From NCBI GenBank assembly GCA_050084985.1, contig JBITNC010000001.1, positions 134,416,001-134,480,000 of the forward strand: DNA of 64,000 nt, in the 5' to 3' direction. Each line of letters begins with the position of its first letter. Within the stretch, counting starts at the first letter, position 1. Below, one piece after another: positions 1 to 12,065 of the stretch. Source of the stretch: Nageia nagi (Eukaryota > Pinophyta). Made by a program: the position numbers and the translations under genes. Under the pieces are notes generated by a model that was not told the origin of the DNA, searched no databases, and was given only the letters and a program-made list of their open reading frames with translations.

Positions 1-1560
1 ACCACCTATTACTACCCAACATTTTTAGGTATTTATTTTCCTAAAAATTCCCAAAAATTGAACTTTGAAAAATAAATAAAAATTGAAAAATAAATTTTTT
101 TTAAATGAAAAATTTTAAGTCATATTTTAATTGGTTAGATCAAGTTGACATTTAAAATTTTCATAATCCTCTTTGACTTGAATAACTAAAGTAAACAAGT
201 AATTTTTCAATTAGTCAAATTGAGTTGTCCTTTAACAAACACATTATTGATCTCCTTGATTAGACCAAATAAATTAATCCACATCATTTTTCTAAATTTA
301 GTCAAATCGATAGAGTTATAAAAAGAATCTTTGGATTGTTAAAATCCTTCCCAACATGACCAATTGATTTCCAATTTTTCAAAAAGGTGTTTTTCATATT
401 GATAAGCATGTTAACTTTTCCTTTAGTTATCTTTTTAAACCCAACCAACTATTTTGCACAAGCATCTTTTCCACTTGGTCAGATTGAGTAGGTATTTAAT
501 ATTTCACCTTAATTTTTTATAAGTATTCATAACCCACATAACATATTTCCTCTTTGTTAAATTGAGAAACTTTTTTATAAGCTTTCACCCACTCATGTCA
601 TTATCTTTCCCAACGTGATAAACTATTTTTTCAAATTGAATTGAGTTGGTTGTTAACACATAAATCCTTGTTATCCTTCCTAATCCAACTAAAATATTTA
701 TCTTTTTTGGATTGAGTAAGTTTTATTTAATATTTTTCCCACTCACCTTGTCACCCACCCCAACAAGAAAAATGTATTTCCATTGCTTGCTCATCTTGTG
801 CAATATGCAAACCCAAATCACATTAAATTGTTGATCTAATGCCATGTATCTTATTATACTTATGGTATATTTATATTTTTTATCATCATCATGTATAAAT
901 ATGACAACAATAAGAAAATGTTGAGATACTATTTTAAGCCCCATCTTGATTCGGCTAATGATTTTATGCTTTCAAATGATCTAAGCAAGATGGAAGATTA
1001 TGAGATGGATATTCATGAAGATATAAGGTAATATAAAAGGAATAAAAGTGTTTGGATCAAAATTAATGATGATAGATAAGAGATAAAATATTTTTTTAAC
1101 TTTGTTAACCTAACTCAATATTTGTGGACCTCTTTTGATGAGAACTCTTTTAATCGGGTCAAAATGAATAACAAAATAATTTTTTTGATGTTTATCATTA
1201 ATGTATTGGAATCAAATAGGGAAAATGTACAAGTATTTTTTAAAATAAATGGGTTACATTGATAAAAACAATTTCAATCTAAATCAAAATTTGTCAATAG
1301 GATTATCAACCTGACCTTGAGTTTTCAAACTTGAAATCAAAAGGGAACTCTGAAAGGCATCTTTAGGTCAAATAAAAATGGCCTATAAAATGAAAATTGT
1401 AACCTTTATTGATAATAATTTGGATATGAATAACAAAAATAATATTTTAATTTATAAATTTTTTTATCACTCTTGACCCATGTCTCTATTTTGCGGTATG
1501 AGTTCTCTAAGGGAATGAGTGAATAAGAGATTGACAAGGCATCTATGATCAAATTCCGTA
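1..1560. other. AT-rich degenerate sequence, nothing recognised
   Basis: No reading frame of useful length, no domain and no terminal repeat is visible. The short frame at 723-944 on the minus strand has low-complexity composition and no recognisable motif, so I do not call it a gene. The stretch probably continues the decayed coding-like sequence G that becomes readable from about 1560, but that is inference. Confidence 0.5.
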
Positions 1561-2513
1561 AGGAGGGAAGCTCAAAGAAAGAAGAAACATTTGATTATAA
1601 AATGGGATATATTAGAGATACATAATGGATTAATAATGATGATTGCATAAAAAAAGTACAAGGATGGAGAAAAGCTCAGTAAGGAAGAGAACATGGTGAT
1701 GTGACCTATTCTTTAGGGATCCTCAAAGAACATGTGTTTCCTTCTATCATGATATTTTTAGAGTTTCCCCTTGAATTATTTGGTCACCTCAAATTTAAAA
1801 GTAGGATTCTTAAAGATTATAGGGGTAATTTCATAGAAGACCTCACTCCCAAAGGCATCAAAGAAGGTTTCAGATGGTATGATAGAAATCATGAGTATTT
1901 AGAGTAATAATATCAACTAAATTACAATAAAGTATGCATGCCAAAAAAATTGATCAAATATTTATTGAAACCTAAGTATAGAGAATTAAACCATCATTGA
2001 GTATTGATTACTGATAAAGTTTGATTTGAGGAAAATACTAGGATATTGTTGAGTTTGCTCAATCATGTGATCAAACAAGATTCAAATGTTAGATTCAAGA
2101 AAGATCTCTTAGTTTTCCTCCTCATAATAGATAATGACAATAAAAATTTATAGAGTATGGTGATTAGAAAAGAACTAATCAAGCAAGTTGCCTCTATGAG
2201 AGGAACTTTCAAATTTTACATGAATACTTATCTTCATTACTTAACATTATATGGGAAAAATATACTTAAGGTTTGTGGTATAAAGAAAAAAATTGGTAAT
2301 CCTACAATTCCTATATATTTAGCCTATCCCATGTGGTATTTTAAAAATAAGTGGAAATATATCAAGATGAGGGATGATAAGTGGGTATTCATAATTTACG
2401 AGGGACTCAATATCATAGAAAGAATTTAAGAGATAGCTAGGAAATAAATCAAGGGGTTTATAGATTTTTATTTGAAGACCTTAATATATCATCTGTCCAT
2501 GTGGAAGGTATTG
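1561..2513 (+). pseudogene. Decayed ORF of unknown family (G), first part
   Basis: Coding-like stretches without a recognised domain lie at 1701-1907 and 2157-2429; the second carries a basic, aromatic-rich 90-residue frame. They are separated by stops and shifts. The copia element inserted at 2514-2518 splits the sequence, which resumes at 11183. I do not recognise the protein. It may be an accessory 3' ORF of a large retrotransposon, because the distal parts hold a serine-rich acidic tail and coiled-coil-like stretches, as element H does in its extra ORF. That comparison is architectural, not a demonstrated homology. Confidence 0.3.
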
Positions 2514-2518
2514 GTTTA

Positions 2519-3007
2519 TGTTATAATTTGTAATGAGATATTGTGAATATCTAAACTCCTTGTAAATTCAATTAATCACTTAAAGGATATTTAGATACCT
2601 TAAGGGATTAATTGAATTCTTTATTATGTAAACTTTGACCTTACCAAGTGGTTAGTTGGTAGGTTAAAGTTAGGTAATATATTTATTGTAACCCTAACCT
2701 TACCCTTGGGTTAAAGGGAGGTTAGGGAGGTGCTCTCATGCTATAAATAAAGGGATTCTTCTCTTGTAATATAACTTAGATTTTGAGTAAGATTACTCTA
2801 CTAGTTTGTGTAGGAGAGAAAGGAATTGTAGTAAGAGGGTGCATAGTTTGAGAATTGAGATCTAGTTGTGGATGTACTCCCAAGGAGGGAGGAACCACTT
2901 ATATTGGTGTTATCTTTTGTGAATGGTGTTATTAGCTTGTAGATGTTGAATGATTAAGTTTCCTATAGTCTTAGAACTTGAGGATTAGTGTAGAACTAAT
3001 TCCATCA
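2519..3007 (+). repeat. 5' LTR of the copia element
   Basis: Direct repeat of 10698-11177. It starts TG and ends CA. The two copies differ by roughly 15 substitutions and a 9-bp indel near 2720, so they are about 97% identical by eye. The start is set by the GTTTA duplication just upstream and the end by the primer site two bases downstream. Confidence 0.95.
2741..2750 (+). promoter_or_regulatory. TATA box of the copia 5' LTR
   Basis: CTATAAATAA lies about 222 bases into the LTR and is conserved as CTATAAATAG at 10911-10920 in the 3' copy. Its position and consensus fit the U3 promoter that drives the element's genomic RNA. Confidence 0.7.
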
Positions 3008-3009
3008 AT

Positions 3010-3021
3010 TGGTATCAGAGC
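3010..3021 (+). promoter_or_regulatory. Primer-binding site, initiator tRNA-Met
   Basis: TGGTATCAGAGC, two bases after the LTR end, is the canonical plant copia primer-binding site complementary to the 3' end of initiator tRNA-Met. It starts minus-strand DNA synthesis. Confidence 0.93.
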
Positions 3022-3722
3022 TTGGTGTGGAAGCTCCTTCAACATTCTTTGAAACTTCTTCAATTTGGAGGTCTTCATTTCTCATCTTCTTACATTGTTG
3101 AGGTAAAACATAATAGAAGGTATACATTTTTTTACCTTCTTGGTTAATTATTGAATAATTGTATTTTACTACTAACATATTGTGTGCTATATGTTGACTA
3201 TTGTTGAGCTAAATATGATTAACAATTTTTGATACTAACCTCTTTTGTGAATAGCTTTTTTTTTGCAAATTGCTTATTTGCTCATTATTTAAGAGGATAG
3301 TATACAAAAACTAAGTTGAAGAATTTTTTTATCTTATGGAGAAGATAATTTTTAACCTTTTTTGTTAATAAAAATGGGTAATTTCTTTTGTGAGAGGGAG
3401 AAATTTCAATTTTTTTTATTTTATTTGCAACTTTATATATATTTATATATATAAACTTTTTTTTAAGGTGAAAAGAGTCATTATATATGAATATTGCATG
3501 AGAATAGCCTTGTTAATGAAAAACATCGTTGCTCCATCTAGTGGTTTTTCAGAGAACTCTACGAGAGGTGAAGGACCACAACACCGTGATTCTGTGGAGA
3601 TCGGATCAAAGTGACGGTGGTGCGGTCACCGCCATAGGCAAGATTCCACCAAGAAAGGCCTTGGTAGAGCCTAGGTCGCATATGAGCGACATGAACTAGA
3701 CTCTGGAATGATGGTAGGAGAA

Positions 3723-4097
3723 ATGAATCATCTACTGGGAAATTTCCCTGCTAGCCACAGTGACCAAAGTAATGAAAACCATAGCCATTGAAGCAACCCC
3801 ATACAACACAGCCACAACCAAGCTAAAGAGTGGAATTGGTTCAAGATCAATAGAGATAGCCATAACGAAGTTGCAAATATTCTTCTCCTCTCCTTTCAAG
3901 CCACTACACACTCGTGAAAATTTCCTAAAATAGTCGAATTTGCACAAACAATAATATCTAATCTTTTTTTTCAAAGATTCGACCATGCAAATCTTACATT
4001 CTCAAAATAGATCTTCACATCTATAAATTATTCCTATTTCAACATCCTGACACCAAAATTCCTTGAATCAAGCTAGAATTCATAATGAAACCACTCA
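3723..4097 (-). other. Antisense stretch beside the captured exon, possible intron
   Basis: This follows the captured UBC exon on the minus strand. It holds an 84-codon frame (3732-3986) with a hydrophobic middle, but I do not recognise it. It could be the first intron of the captured gene carried along in genomic form, or a second unrelated capture. Comparison with a conifer RAD6/UBC2 gene would decide. No function is claimed. Confidence 0.25.
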
Positions 4098-4300
4098 AAA
4101 TTTTGTTGCAGGTGCTTGAAATCCCTCATTAACCTCTTCTTAGCTGGGGTCAACATGATTTCTTTCCCCTAATCCTCGACATCCTTTGCTCTTCCTTGAA
4201 TGATTGGATGACCCTATCTCTTCTCCCTGATCAAAGCTGAAGTCATTTTTTAAACCAAATCTACCCCTAATCCCCACCAAACCCTAGAAGGGTTTTCACA
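4098..4300 (-). pseudogene. Captured first exon of a RAD6/UBC2-type ubiquitin-conjugating enzyme
   Basis: On the minus strand an ATG at 4154-4156 begins MLTPAKKRLMRDFKHLQQ. Plant RAD6-class E2 enzymes begin MSTP and then have the same basic helix, RLMRDFKRLQQD. The visible differences (Ser to Leu, Arg to His) are what C-to-T or G-to-A change gives. The similarity stops after LQQ, where two G-to-A changes could have erased a G|GT splice donor, suggesting exon 1 with the start of intron 1. Upstream (4157-4300 reversed) is purine-rich leader-like sequence with an AAACCCTAG-type motif, common in plant 5' UTRs. RAD6-class E2s ubiquitinate PCNA and histone H2B in the nucleus. This fragment lacks the catalytic cysteine and is non-functional. 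Its orientation is antisense to the copia transcript. Confidence 0.72.
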
Positions 4301-6028
4301 ACAAGCGATAGACTCTGCTTTGCTTGCTTGCGTGCGGCATTTGCTATGCCTTCTTCTCCTCCCTCTGCATCTTCTCCTTGACATTGCCTTCCTTGTCTTA
4401 GAATAAAGTTGGAGGTTTCTTTTTTTTCTTCTTTGTGCATTTAATTTTTTTGTTGACTACTTGCATATTCTTAAATGCACATGCAAAGCAACATTTACTC
4501 CTTCTTGGTAAGGGAAGGGTAGCCATTTTTCTTACCTAAAAGCATTTATAAATTTGAGTGCTTAGGTAAAAGTAGCATTAACTATGCATAGGTCTCCTTT
4601 CTTTTTCATTAATACTTGCAAGCTCTCTAGAAGCAAATATATCCTTCTTTGGTAGGCATTTATTTTTTATTTGCTTACAAGCCATCTCCTTTATACATTA
4701 TGCATCATTACTCTTAAATGGTATTCTAATTTTTTTTTAAAAATGTGGCACATGGAGGATATTTTGGAGTATAATTTTTTTTAAGTATGGTAATTTACTT
4801 AGGCAAAACTTTTTTTAGTAAAAATTTGCTAAGGTAATCTAAGTATGCTATCTTTGAAGGATAAATATTTAAGTTAAGTATGCTATGCCTACTATTTTTT
4901 TTTTGCATACAAGTTTTAGGGATAAAACCTTAAAAGGGAGAATTTAGTGCCTTTTTTTTAAGTCATTAAATGTCAAGTTTGTTAATGCTTAACTTATGCA
5001 TTTTTTAATTCTCTAAATGCTTAAACTAATGCTAAAGTAGGACTTAAGCATTGTCTATAAATTCATGATTTATGCCAAGTATGAATGGACTTATTCATTA
5101 AATGTTAAGTTATGAATAAACCCTAGTCATTCTTTGCTAAGTGATTTATGGCATTTCTTTTTACTAGTCATGAGTAGGACTTAGAACATTTAAAAATGAA
5201 TTCATGCTAAGTATAGAACTTATGAAATTTTTTAAATTAATGAATGGATTAATGCTAAGTAGGACTTAGCCTTCTTTTTAAATTCATTAAAGTGTTGAAT
5301 GAATTTATGAACTTGAGCAAGTATGCAAAATGTAAAAATGTCCTTTAGGGGTTAGTACAAAACCCATTGGACTCTTATATTTCAAGTTCTTGTGGATGAT
5401 GTATTTTTAATACTTTATATTTTTGCATAATTGCTTTATACTTGCAAAATGCAAAATATTAAAAGTAACCCCTAAAATGAACACATCCACACGAACTTTT
5501 CCACAACATGGCTTGTTTGGGGAGCCACGAGGGGAGGATAGGGCAGACTGGAGCCTTTTTAGTCCAAAGAACCAAGTGGTGGTAAATCCATCTTAATTGC
5601 CCCTAAGACCTCTGTTGGATTGGACATAACTCTATTAGGTGTACAGGCATGTGTGTAGTGATACCACATGTCGGCATGTCCATTTAGGGATTATCCTGAT
5701 ACCTAGGAGGAAAAATTGAAAACCTTAAACAAGATAATTAAAATGGCCAGTCCAAGATATGTCAGATCCTTGGAAAATAGTTGGTACTTCTCCTTGAGAG
5801 AGTATATTACTAACCAAGGTGAACTGGTAGTACTTGGGCTCCACTTTGCAGGCATCCATGTGAAGGCCTAATTCTATACAAGAAAACAACCTCAACTTTA
5901 TCCTTCTACAGATCTTGGTTTATAAGTTTGCACATGTGGGACATGTTTACTTATCAATGTTTGATTTGTATAGATGGCAAATTGTAGAAATTTATTCATT
6001 CTTCTTGCTTATTTACTTTTGTGTAGCA

Positions 6029-9000
6029 ATGGTTGAAACCTTCATACCCAAGCATATACTCAATGGTTCCAACTTTAGCATATGGCAACCATATATGAAA
6101 GCTGAGTTACAAGCAAGGAAGCTATGGCAGATAGTTAATGAAGACTTGGTCGCTCCTACAAATGAGAAGGCTCTTGAAATCTACAACTCAAAGAATGAGT
6201 TAGAAACTTCAATGATCTATCGTGTAGTTTTAGATGATGTACTTCTCATGATCTCTTCTTCAACATTAGTAAAGGAAGCTTGGGATAGGCTGAAAAAAAT
6301 TTACCTTGGGTCAAAATTTTCAAGGAGGTTCACTATTTTACAAAAGTTGTTGCAATATCATCAAGGTGAAGATGAAAATGCTTCTATTTACTTGAACAAA
6401 ATCATTGACCTCAGGACACAACTGGTTGGCTGTGGGTGCAACTGGATCAATGATGAGTTCATGGTCTTCATCATTCTTTGAAGCCTTTCTACAAAGTTTA
6501 GTAACTTTTTCATGGTTATGGAAACTAGGCTTGATGATGAAGAAGATGTCATCTCTCTTGATAACCTTTCTATACTCCTTCTAAAGCATGAGGAAACTTT
6601 GAATAAGAAAATGTTGAACTTTTCTCCAAAGGAAAATAACATTGCTCTAGGAGAAACTAAAACTCCTTTCAAGAAGAAGTTCAATCATTATAAATCTAAA
6701 GATAACAAATCCTCACTTACCTTCAGGAAGCATGAGAAAAAGGGCAACAATAATGGCAACTTCAAGCAAAGGAATGACAAAGCTGGATCATGCAATCCAA
6801 AACCTAAGGAAAAGTTTGATGGAAATTGTAACTTTTGTGGCATCTTTGGTCACAAAGAGTATGATTTTTGTAAAAATAAATTTGCTAAAAAAGGCAAGGG
6901 AAATGCAAATGTGAAAAATTTCAATAATAAAAAGAAGAACAAGCATGCTGCTACTATTGCCTACTACTCAGTGACTCAAACTATTTCAAATGATTGGATT
7001 GTTGATTTAGGATGCACTAATCACATGTGTTATGAAAAGGATAAGTTTGAAAACTTTCATAAGTACAAGAAGGATGCAGTTGTGATAGGTGATAATTCAA
7101 TCCTTGATGTTCAAGGAATAGGGAGTATGAAGATTCATGGAAAGGTTCTTGATAATGTCTTTTATGTGCCTAAACTAAGGATGAATCTTATCTCTGTAAT
7201 TTAGATTACAAGGAAAGGATACTCATTTGAGTTTACCTCACACTCCTGGTGTGTTAAGAAAGGACTTGCCACCTTGATGAAAGGATCAGTAAAGGATGAC
7301 CTTTATATTGTGGATCAAGTTCCTTCAAAGATGTGTCTTGCTGCAAATGTTTGTTCAAAGGGTAATCTTTGGCATCAACGATTAGGGCACCTTAACCACA
7401 AGAGTATTCAAGATATGAAAAATCAAGAACTTGTGGAACGTTTACCTAATATTTCACCCACAATTGGTCTCTGTGAAAGGTGCATTCTAGGAAAGATGAA
7501 TAGGCAAAAGTTTGAAAAAGATAAGGCAACTTGGGCTACTCGTCCTCTTCAGCTTGTGCATTTAGATTTGATGGGTCCGTTTTAGACTAAGTCTCTAGGG
7601 GGAGCTTCTTATGTTCTAACCTTCATTGATGACTTTAGCAAGATGACATTTGGTTATCTACTTGAGCATAAGGATCAAACTTTTGACAGGTTTAAAGACT
7701 TCAAGGCTCTTGTTGAAAATCAAACTAATTTTAAGATCAAGATGCTAAGATCTGATAATGGGGGTGAGTATAATAGCAATGAGTTTAACGACTATTATGT
7801 TAAACATGGGATCGAGCGGTAATTCATAATCCCTTACACCCCTCAACAAAATGGAGTTGCTAAAAGGAAGAATCGAACCATTATGGAAATGGCAAGGTGC
7901 ATGTTGGGTAACCTTCCTAGTTTCTTATGGGGTGAAGTTGTTCACACTGCTATTCACACCCTAAATAGGTGTCCTACTAAAGTAGTTGAAGGTAAAACTC
8001 TGTATGAAGCATGGAAAAGAAAGAAACCTAACATCTCACACTTTAGGGTCTTCAGTTGTGATGCATTTGCCTTCATTACCTCAGAGAAAAGAAAGAAGTT
8101 GGATAAAAGATTAGAAAAATGCATCTTTGTGGGGTATGATAATCAGCATAGAGGTTACAGGATCTACTCTTCATCCCATAAAATAGTCTTTATTTCTAGG
8201 GATGTCAAGTTCAATGAACTTCCTGAGGATATGACTTCTCATGCTAAGGTGTTTGATTCAGATGATTCTTCTCTTACACCTAACTGGTTGGATGATAATG
8301 TAGGGAAGTCACCACAAGAGAAAAATTCTCTAGCTCAAAGAATTACAAGGAGTATGATCTTGAATAAATCTTTATTTGCCAAAATTGATAATAAGAATGA
8401 GCCATCAACCTTTAAAGAAGCTTCCAAACAAGAGTGTTGGATGGAAGCTATGAAAGTTGAGTATGAGGTGCTCATGAAAAATGAAACTTGGGATTTGGTT
8501 CCTTATCCCAATGAGAAAAATGTGATTGGAAATAAATGGATATACAAGGTTAAGTACAATTCTAATGGAGAAATTGAAAAATACAAAGCAAGGTTAGTGG
8601 CCAAAGGATTCGCTCAGAAATATGGTACTGATTATGAGGAAACCTTTGCTCCTATGGCCAAGATGCCTACTATCAGGATAATCCTTGCTCTTTCTGTAGC
8701 TCAAAGATGGAAAGTTTTTCAACTTGATGTCAAGAGTGCATTTCTCAATGGTGACTTGGATGTAGAAATCTACATGAATCAACTAGAAGGATTTATTCCA
8801 AAAGGTAAAGACACTTTTGTGTGCAAGCTAAAGAAGTCTTTGTATGGACTTAAGTAAGCATCTAGAGCATGGTACAAGAAAATTTCAAGATTCTTTGTAG
8901 ATATTGGTTTTTCCAAGTGCTTCTTTGACTCAGATCTCTATGTACTCAATCAAGAAAAAGATGTGGTCTTAATTCTCCTTTATGTAGATGATCTTCTCAT

Positions 9001-9946
9001 AACTAGAAATAATATTGAAATCATCCAAGAGTGCATATCTAGATTGAAGGCAACATTTGAAATGAATGATCTAGGTCTATTGCATTACTATCTTGGGATG
9101 CAAGTATACCAATACAAAGATTGTACTTATCTTAGTCAATCTAAGTATATATCAGACATCTTGCAAAAGTTTGGAATGGAGGAGTGTAGATATGATGCAA
9201 TACCTATTTCTCCTAGAATCATTATATCTCTAAGCTCAGATTCTCAGTTGGCTAATGCTACAGCTTATAGGCAATTGATCGGTAGTCTTCTATATCTGAC
9301 TATCTCTCGACCTAATATTGCCTTTGCAGTGAATCTGATGGCACGATTCATGCAAAAACCATATGTTAAGCACCTCAATATTGTTAAGAAAATCTTGAGG
9401 TATGTGGCAAGGATAAAGGATCTTGCTCTTAAGTATTCCAAAGTGCCCTCGATTATTCTCTCTGGGTTCTCAAATTTTGATTATGGGGGAGATAGAGATG
9501 ACAAAAAATCAACCTCTGCATATGTGTTCAGCATTGGTTCAGGTGCTATCTCTTGGGCTTCCAAGAAGCAACCTACTATGACTCTTTCTACCACTGAAGC
9601 TAAATATTGAACCATGTCTGTTGCCACCTAGGAAGCTATTTGGCTGAGGCATCTTCTAAATGAAATTGGGTATGAGAAAAATGGCCCATCTCTTATTTCT
9701 TCAGATAATCAATCAGCTATCTCTTTGGCTAAGAATCCTATGTTCCATCAGAGAACCAAACATGTGGAAATCCAAGCCCATTTTATCAGGGAGAAGGTTC
9801 TAGATGACATCATACACTTGGAGTATTGTCCATCTACTGTAAACTATGTTGATTTATTCACCAAGCCCCTTCCTGAAGCTCAGTTCAGCAAGCTTAGGGA
9901 TTCTCTCAGGTTGGTGAAGTTGCCCTCAAGGGGGAGTGAAGTTTGA
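6029..9946 (+). pseudogene. Copia gag-pol polyprotein, broken by in-frame stops
   Basis: One frame of 1306 codons from ATG 6029 to TGA 9946. Gag opens with a domain containing SIWQPYMKAEL; a zinc knuckle lies near 6829-6873 (CNFCGIFGH), whose fourth ligand appears shifted by one residue. The protease motif reads VDLGCTNHM near 6995, where DSG or DTG is expected. Integrase has its HHCC finger near 7370-7480 and the first two catalytic Asp regions, but the catalytic Glu codon at 7862-7864 is Lys. Reverse transcriptase carries YVDD at 8981-8992, and RNase H runs to about 9700. Stops lie at 6479, 7202, 7583, 7820, 8855, 9608 and 9629; most fit CAA, CAG or CGA changed by one C-to-T. The start was chosen because the gag similarity begins there; the frame is open upstream to 5915. 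Confidence 0.93.
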
Positions 9947-10683
9947 ACTTTTGTTAGTGATGACAACTTCACCTCTAAGAGGAATTTTTTTGTTGTTATA
10001 TAGTGTTGATTATGATATACCTCCGTGGTAAGTTCGCTCTATGTGAGGAACTTCTTGTACATTTTATACCTCCGTGGTAAGTTTGCTCTGCGTGAGAAAC
10101 TTGTTGTATAATTTTTTGAGCATATAATTGATCAATTAGTTTCATTATTCAAGTATTCATATGAGAAGATCTGGTATGTGTCTTTAGGCATTATACAGTC
10201 ATCTATATGTTATGCTCTATTAATAATCAACACATGTCTATATACAATAGGTGACTATGAGTGATGGCTTGGCATCTCCGTGATGACTTATAGTGCACCA
10301 TTGATCAGTTATTTATAAGATGGCATTATTTGATTCTCCTATTTAATAAAGTGAATATATGATGCATCTAATTGATTTTGTTCATGAGTTGCTTGTAGCA
10401 TGTAGGATCTTCTTCAAAAATACAGGTTACTCACCTTGTGTAAGCAAGCTCATGGAGACTCACATGTCAGCTTAAAGTTGATCGACTACTATGTATAGTG
10501 AAACTAGTTGTGGTTAATGATTGTATTGTAAACCATTTTGTCAAATGGTAATGTAGTGAGTCTCAAACTAGTTCTCAAAAAGATTCTCAAATATGTAAAT
10601 GTTCTCATCTCCGCTTGTATCTCTATGGAGGAGAACTCTCTCTTACTCTCTCTCTTCTCTCTTCTACGCTCTATCCCAATATT
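9947..10683 (+). other. Copia 3' untranslated region with a short direct repeat
   Basis: Non-coding. Two copies of a roughly 40-bp unit beginning ATACCTCCGTGGTAAG lie at about 10017-10056 and 10066-10105, 49 bases apart. The tail becomes pyrimidine-rich (CTCTCTCTT-type) just before the polypurine tract. No gene is present. Confidence 0.75.
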
Positions 10684-10697
10684 GCATTAAGGGGGAG
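10684..10697 (+). promoter_or_regulatory. Polypurine tract of the copia element
   Basis: GCATTAAGGGGGAG directly abuts the TG of the 3' LTR. This is the expected primer for plus-strand DNA synthesis. Confidence 0.9.
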
Positions 10698-11177
10698 TGT
10701 TAGAATTTGTAATTAAATATTATGAATATCTAAACTCCTTGTAAATTCAATTAATCACTTAAAGGATATTTAGATACCTTAAGGGATTAATTGAATTCTT
10801 TATTATGTAAACTTTGACCTTACCAAGTGGTTAGTTGGGAGGTTAAAGTTAGGTAATATATTTATTGTAACCCTAACCTTACCCTTGGGTTAAAGAGAGG
10901 TGCTCTCATGCTATAAATAGAGGGCTTATCCTCTTGTAATATAACTTAGATTTTGAGTAAGATTACTCTACTAGTTTGTGTAGGAGAGAAAGGAATTGTA
11001 GTAAGAGGGTGCATAGTTTGAGAATTGAGATCTAGTTGTGGATGTACTCCCAAGGAGGGAGGAACCACTTATATTGATGTTATCTTGTGTGAATGGTGTT
11101 ATTAGCTTGTATATGTTGAATTATTAAGTTTCCTATAGTCTTGGACCTTGAGGATTAGTGTAGAACTAATTCCATCA
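10698..11177 (+). repeat. 3' LTR of the copia element
   Basis: Direct repeat of 2519-3007, TG to CA, followed at once by the target duplication GTTTA. A TATA box lies at 10911-10920. Confidence 0.95.
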
Positions 11178-11182
11178 GTTTA

Positions 11183-12065
11183 GAGTAAATTAAGTTACCA
11201 AAGTATGTGGGTGATAGAATCATGATCTTTGAATTCATGAGATAGATGAAGTATCAACATGACCATTTATTGAGAAATAAGTCTGGGATAATCAATCTCC
11301 ATTTATTGTTCATATATTATGCATGTAATTCTTGGATAGAGGTTGAAACAATGGTTGATAAATTAGAAAACTAATTTCTTGGTAAAATGAATGTAGTTAA
11401 TAATTATGATCATAATGGTATCATCAACTAATATTTTAAAGATAATTTCAAGTTCTCTTCTATAAAAAAATTATTTGGGTGTATTGAGGGATACCATAAT
11501 ATAATTTTTAAAATTAAAATTATTTATATATTAACAAAAATAAAGGAGGATCAAGAAAATAATAATAACAAATAAAAATTAGAACCTTCTCCTCTTTCAC
11601 CCATTAATTTTGAAATCCTAAGGATGCCTCTATCTATCCAAATTAGAGCACCAATTGGAGAATTATCTAGCCAATAACTTTTTTAAATGATTGATAAATT
11701 TGGAAATATAACTAGTACAAATGTAATAGATATATTATGGGAAACATACTTTCTAGAGGAATCTCCTATAAATAGTGTAACTATAGAGTTAGTTGACATA
11801 GCCATGGAAGCTTTTAATGAAAGTGTTAGAAGAAGTTGGTAAGGAAATATCATCACTCCCTCCCTTTGGTGAAGGTCAATCTCTAACAATATCTCAAAGT
11901 GAAGAATAATCCTATGGAAAGGAAGGTGAAGGTAGTTCAACTAAAAGTGATGGATTGAGCAGTTCTAGTAGCTCATCAAGTGATAATGATTCATCAACTT
12001 CAAGCAAAAGTAGATGTGAGAGCAATAAAGATGAATACATTAACATAAAGGATTCAAATGAAGAG
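11183..12065 (+). pseudogene. Decayed ORF G, second part, with a serine-rich acidic tail
   Basis: Resumes the sequence cut by the copia insertion. A largely open frame with several TAG or TAA codons that fit former glutamines runs from about 11190 to 11830. One frame change follows, then a clean frame at 11832-12065 containing KEISSLPPFGEG and a run with eight serines (SSSSSSSSDNDSSTSS) near 11965-12005. The family is not recognised. The low-complexity tail suggests a disordered region. The minus-strand LTR element B is inserted right after 12065, and the frame appears to continue at 14155. Confidence 0.4.

Larger units (their letters stand above)
3022..6028 (+). other. Copia 5' leader, about 3 kb, non-coding
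   Basis: No sense reading frame of note precedes gag. The part around 3600-4400 is less AT-rich and contains an antisense ubiquitin-conjugating-enzyme exon. From about 4440 to 5470 the leader is built from irregular, partly repeated short motifs around TAAGTATG, GCTAAGTAGG and TTAAGCATT. The last 150 bases before gag are pyrimidine-rich and end GTGTAGCA-ATG. Typical copia leaders are far shorter, so much of this one is probably acquired sequence. Confidence 0.7.
2519..11177 (+). mobile_element. Ty1/copia LTR retrotransposon, full length but inactivated
   Basis: A complete element of about 8.66 kb with a perfect 5-bp target duplication GTTTA at 2514-2518 and 11178-11182. The LTRs are 489 and 480 bp and begin TGTTA and end CCATCA. 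An initiator-Met primer site at 3010-3021 and a polypurine tract at 10684-10697 frame the internal region. Domain order gag-protease-integrase-reverse transcriptase-RNase H defines copia. The single pol frame has about seven in-frame stops and no obvious frameshift, so this copy cannot make a full polyprotein. It is inserted in the decayed ORF G. The leader of about 3 kb is unusually long and contains an antisense host gene fragment. Confidence 0.95.

Noticed and set aside
3575-3650. GTGACGGTGGTGCGGTCACC-type palindrome and a CCACAACACCGTGA string in the copia leader, like the C LTR
   Set aside because: It lacks the paired 30-32 base spacing of the C hairpin module and the shared string is short, so chance is a fair explanation.
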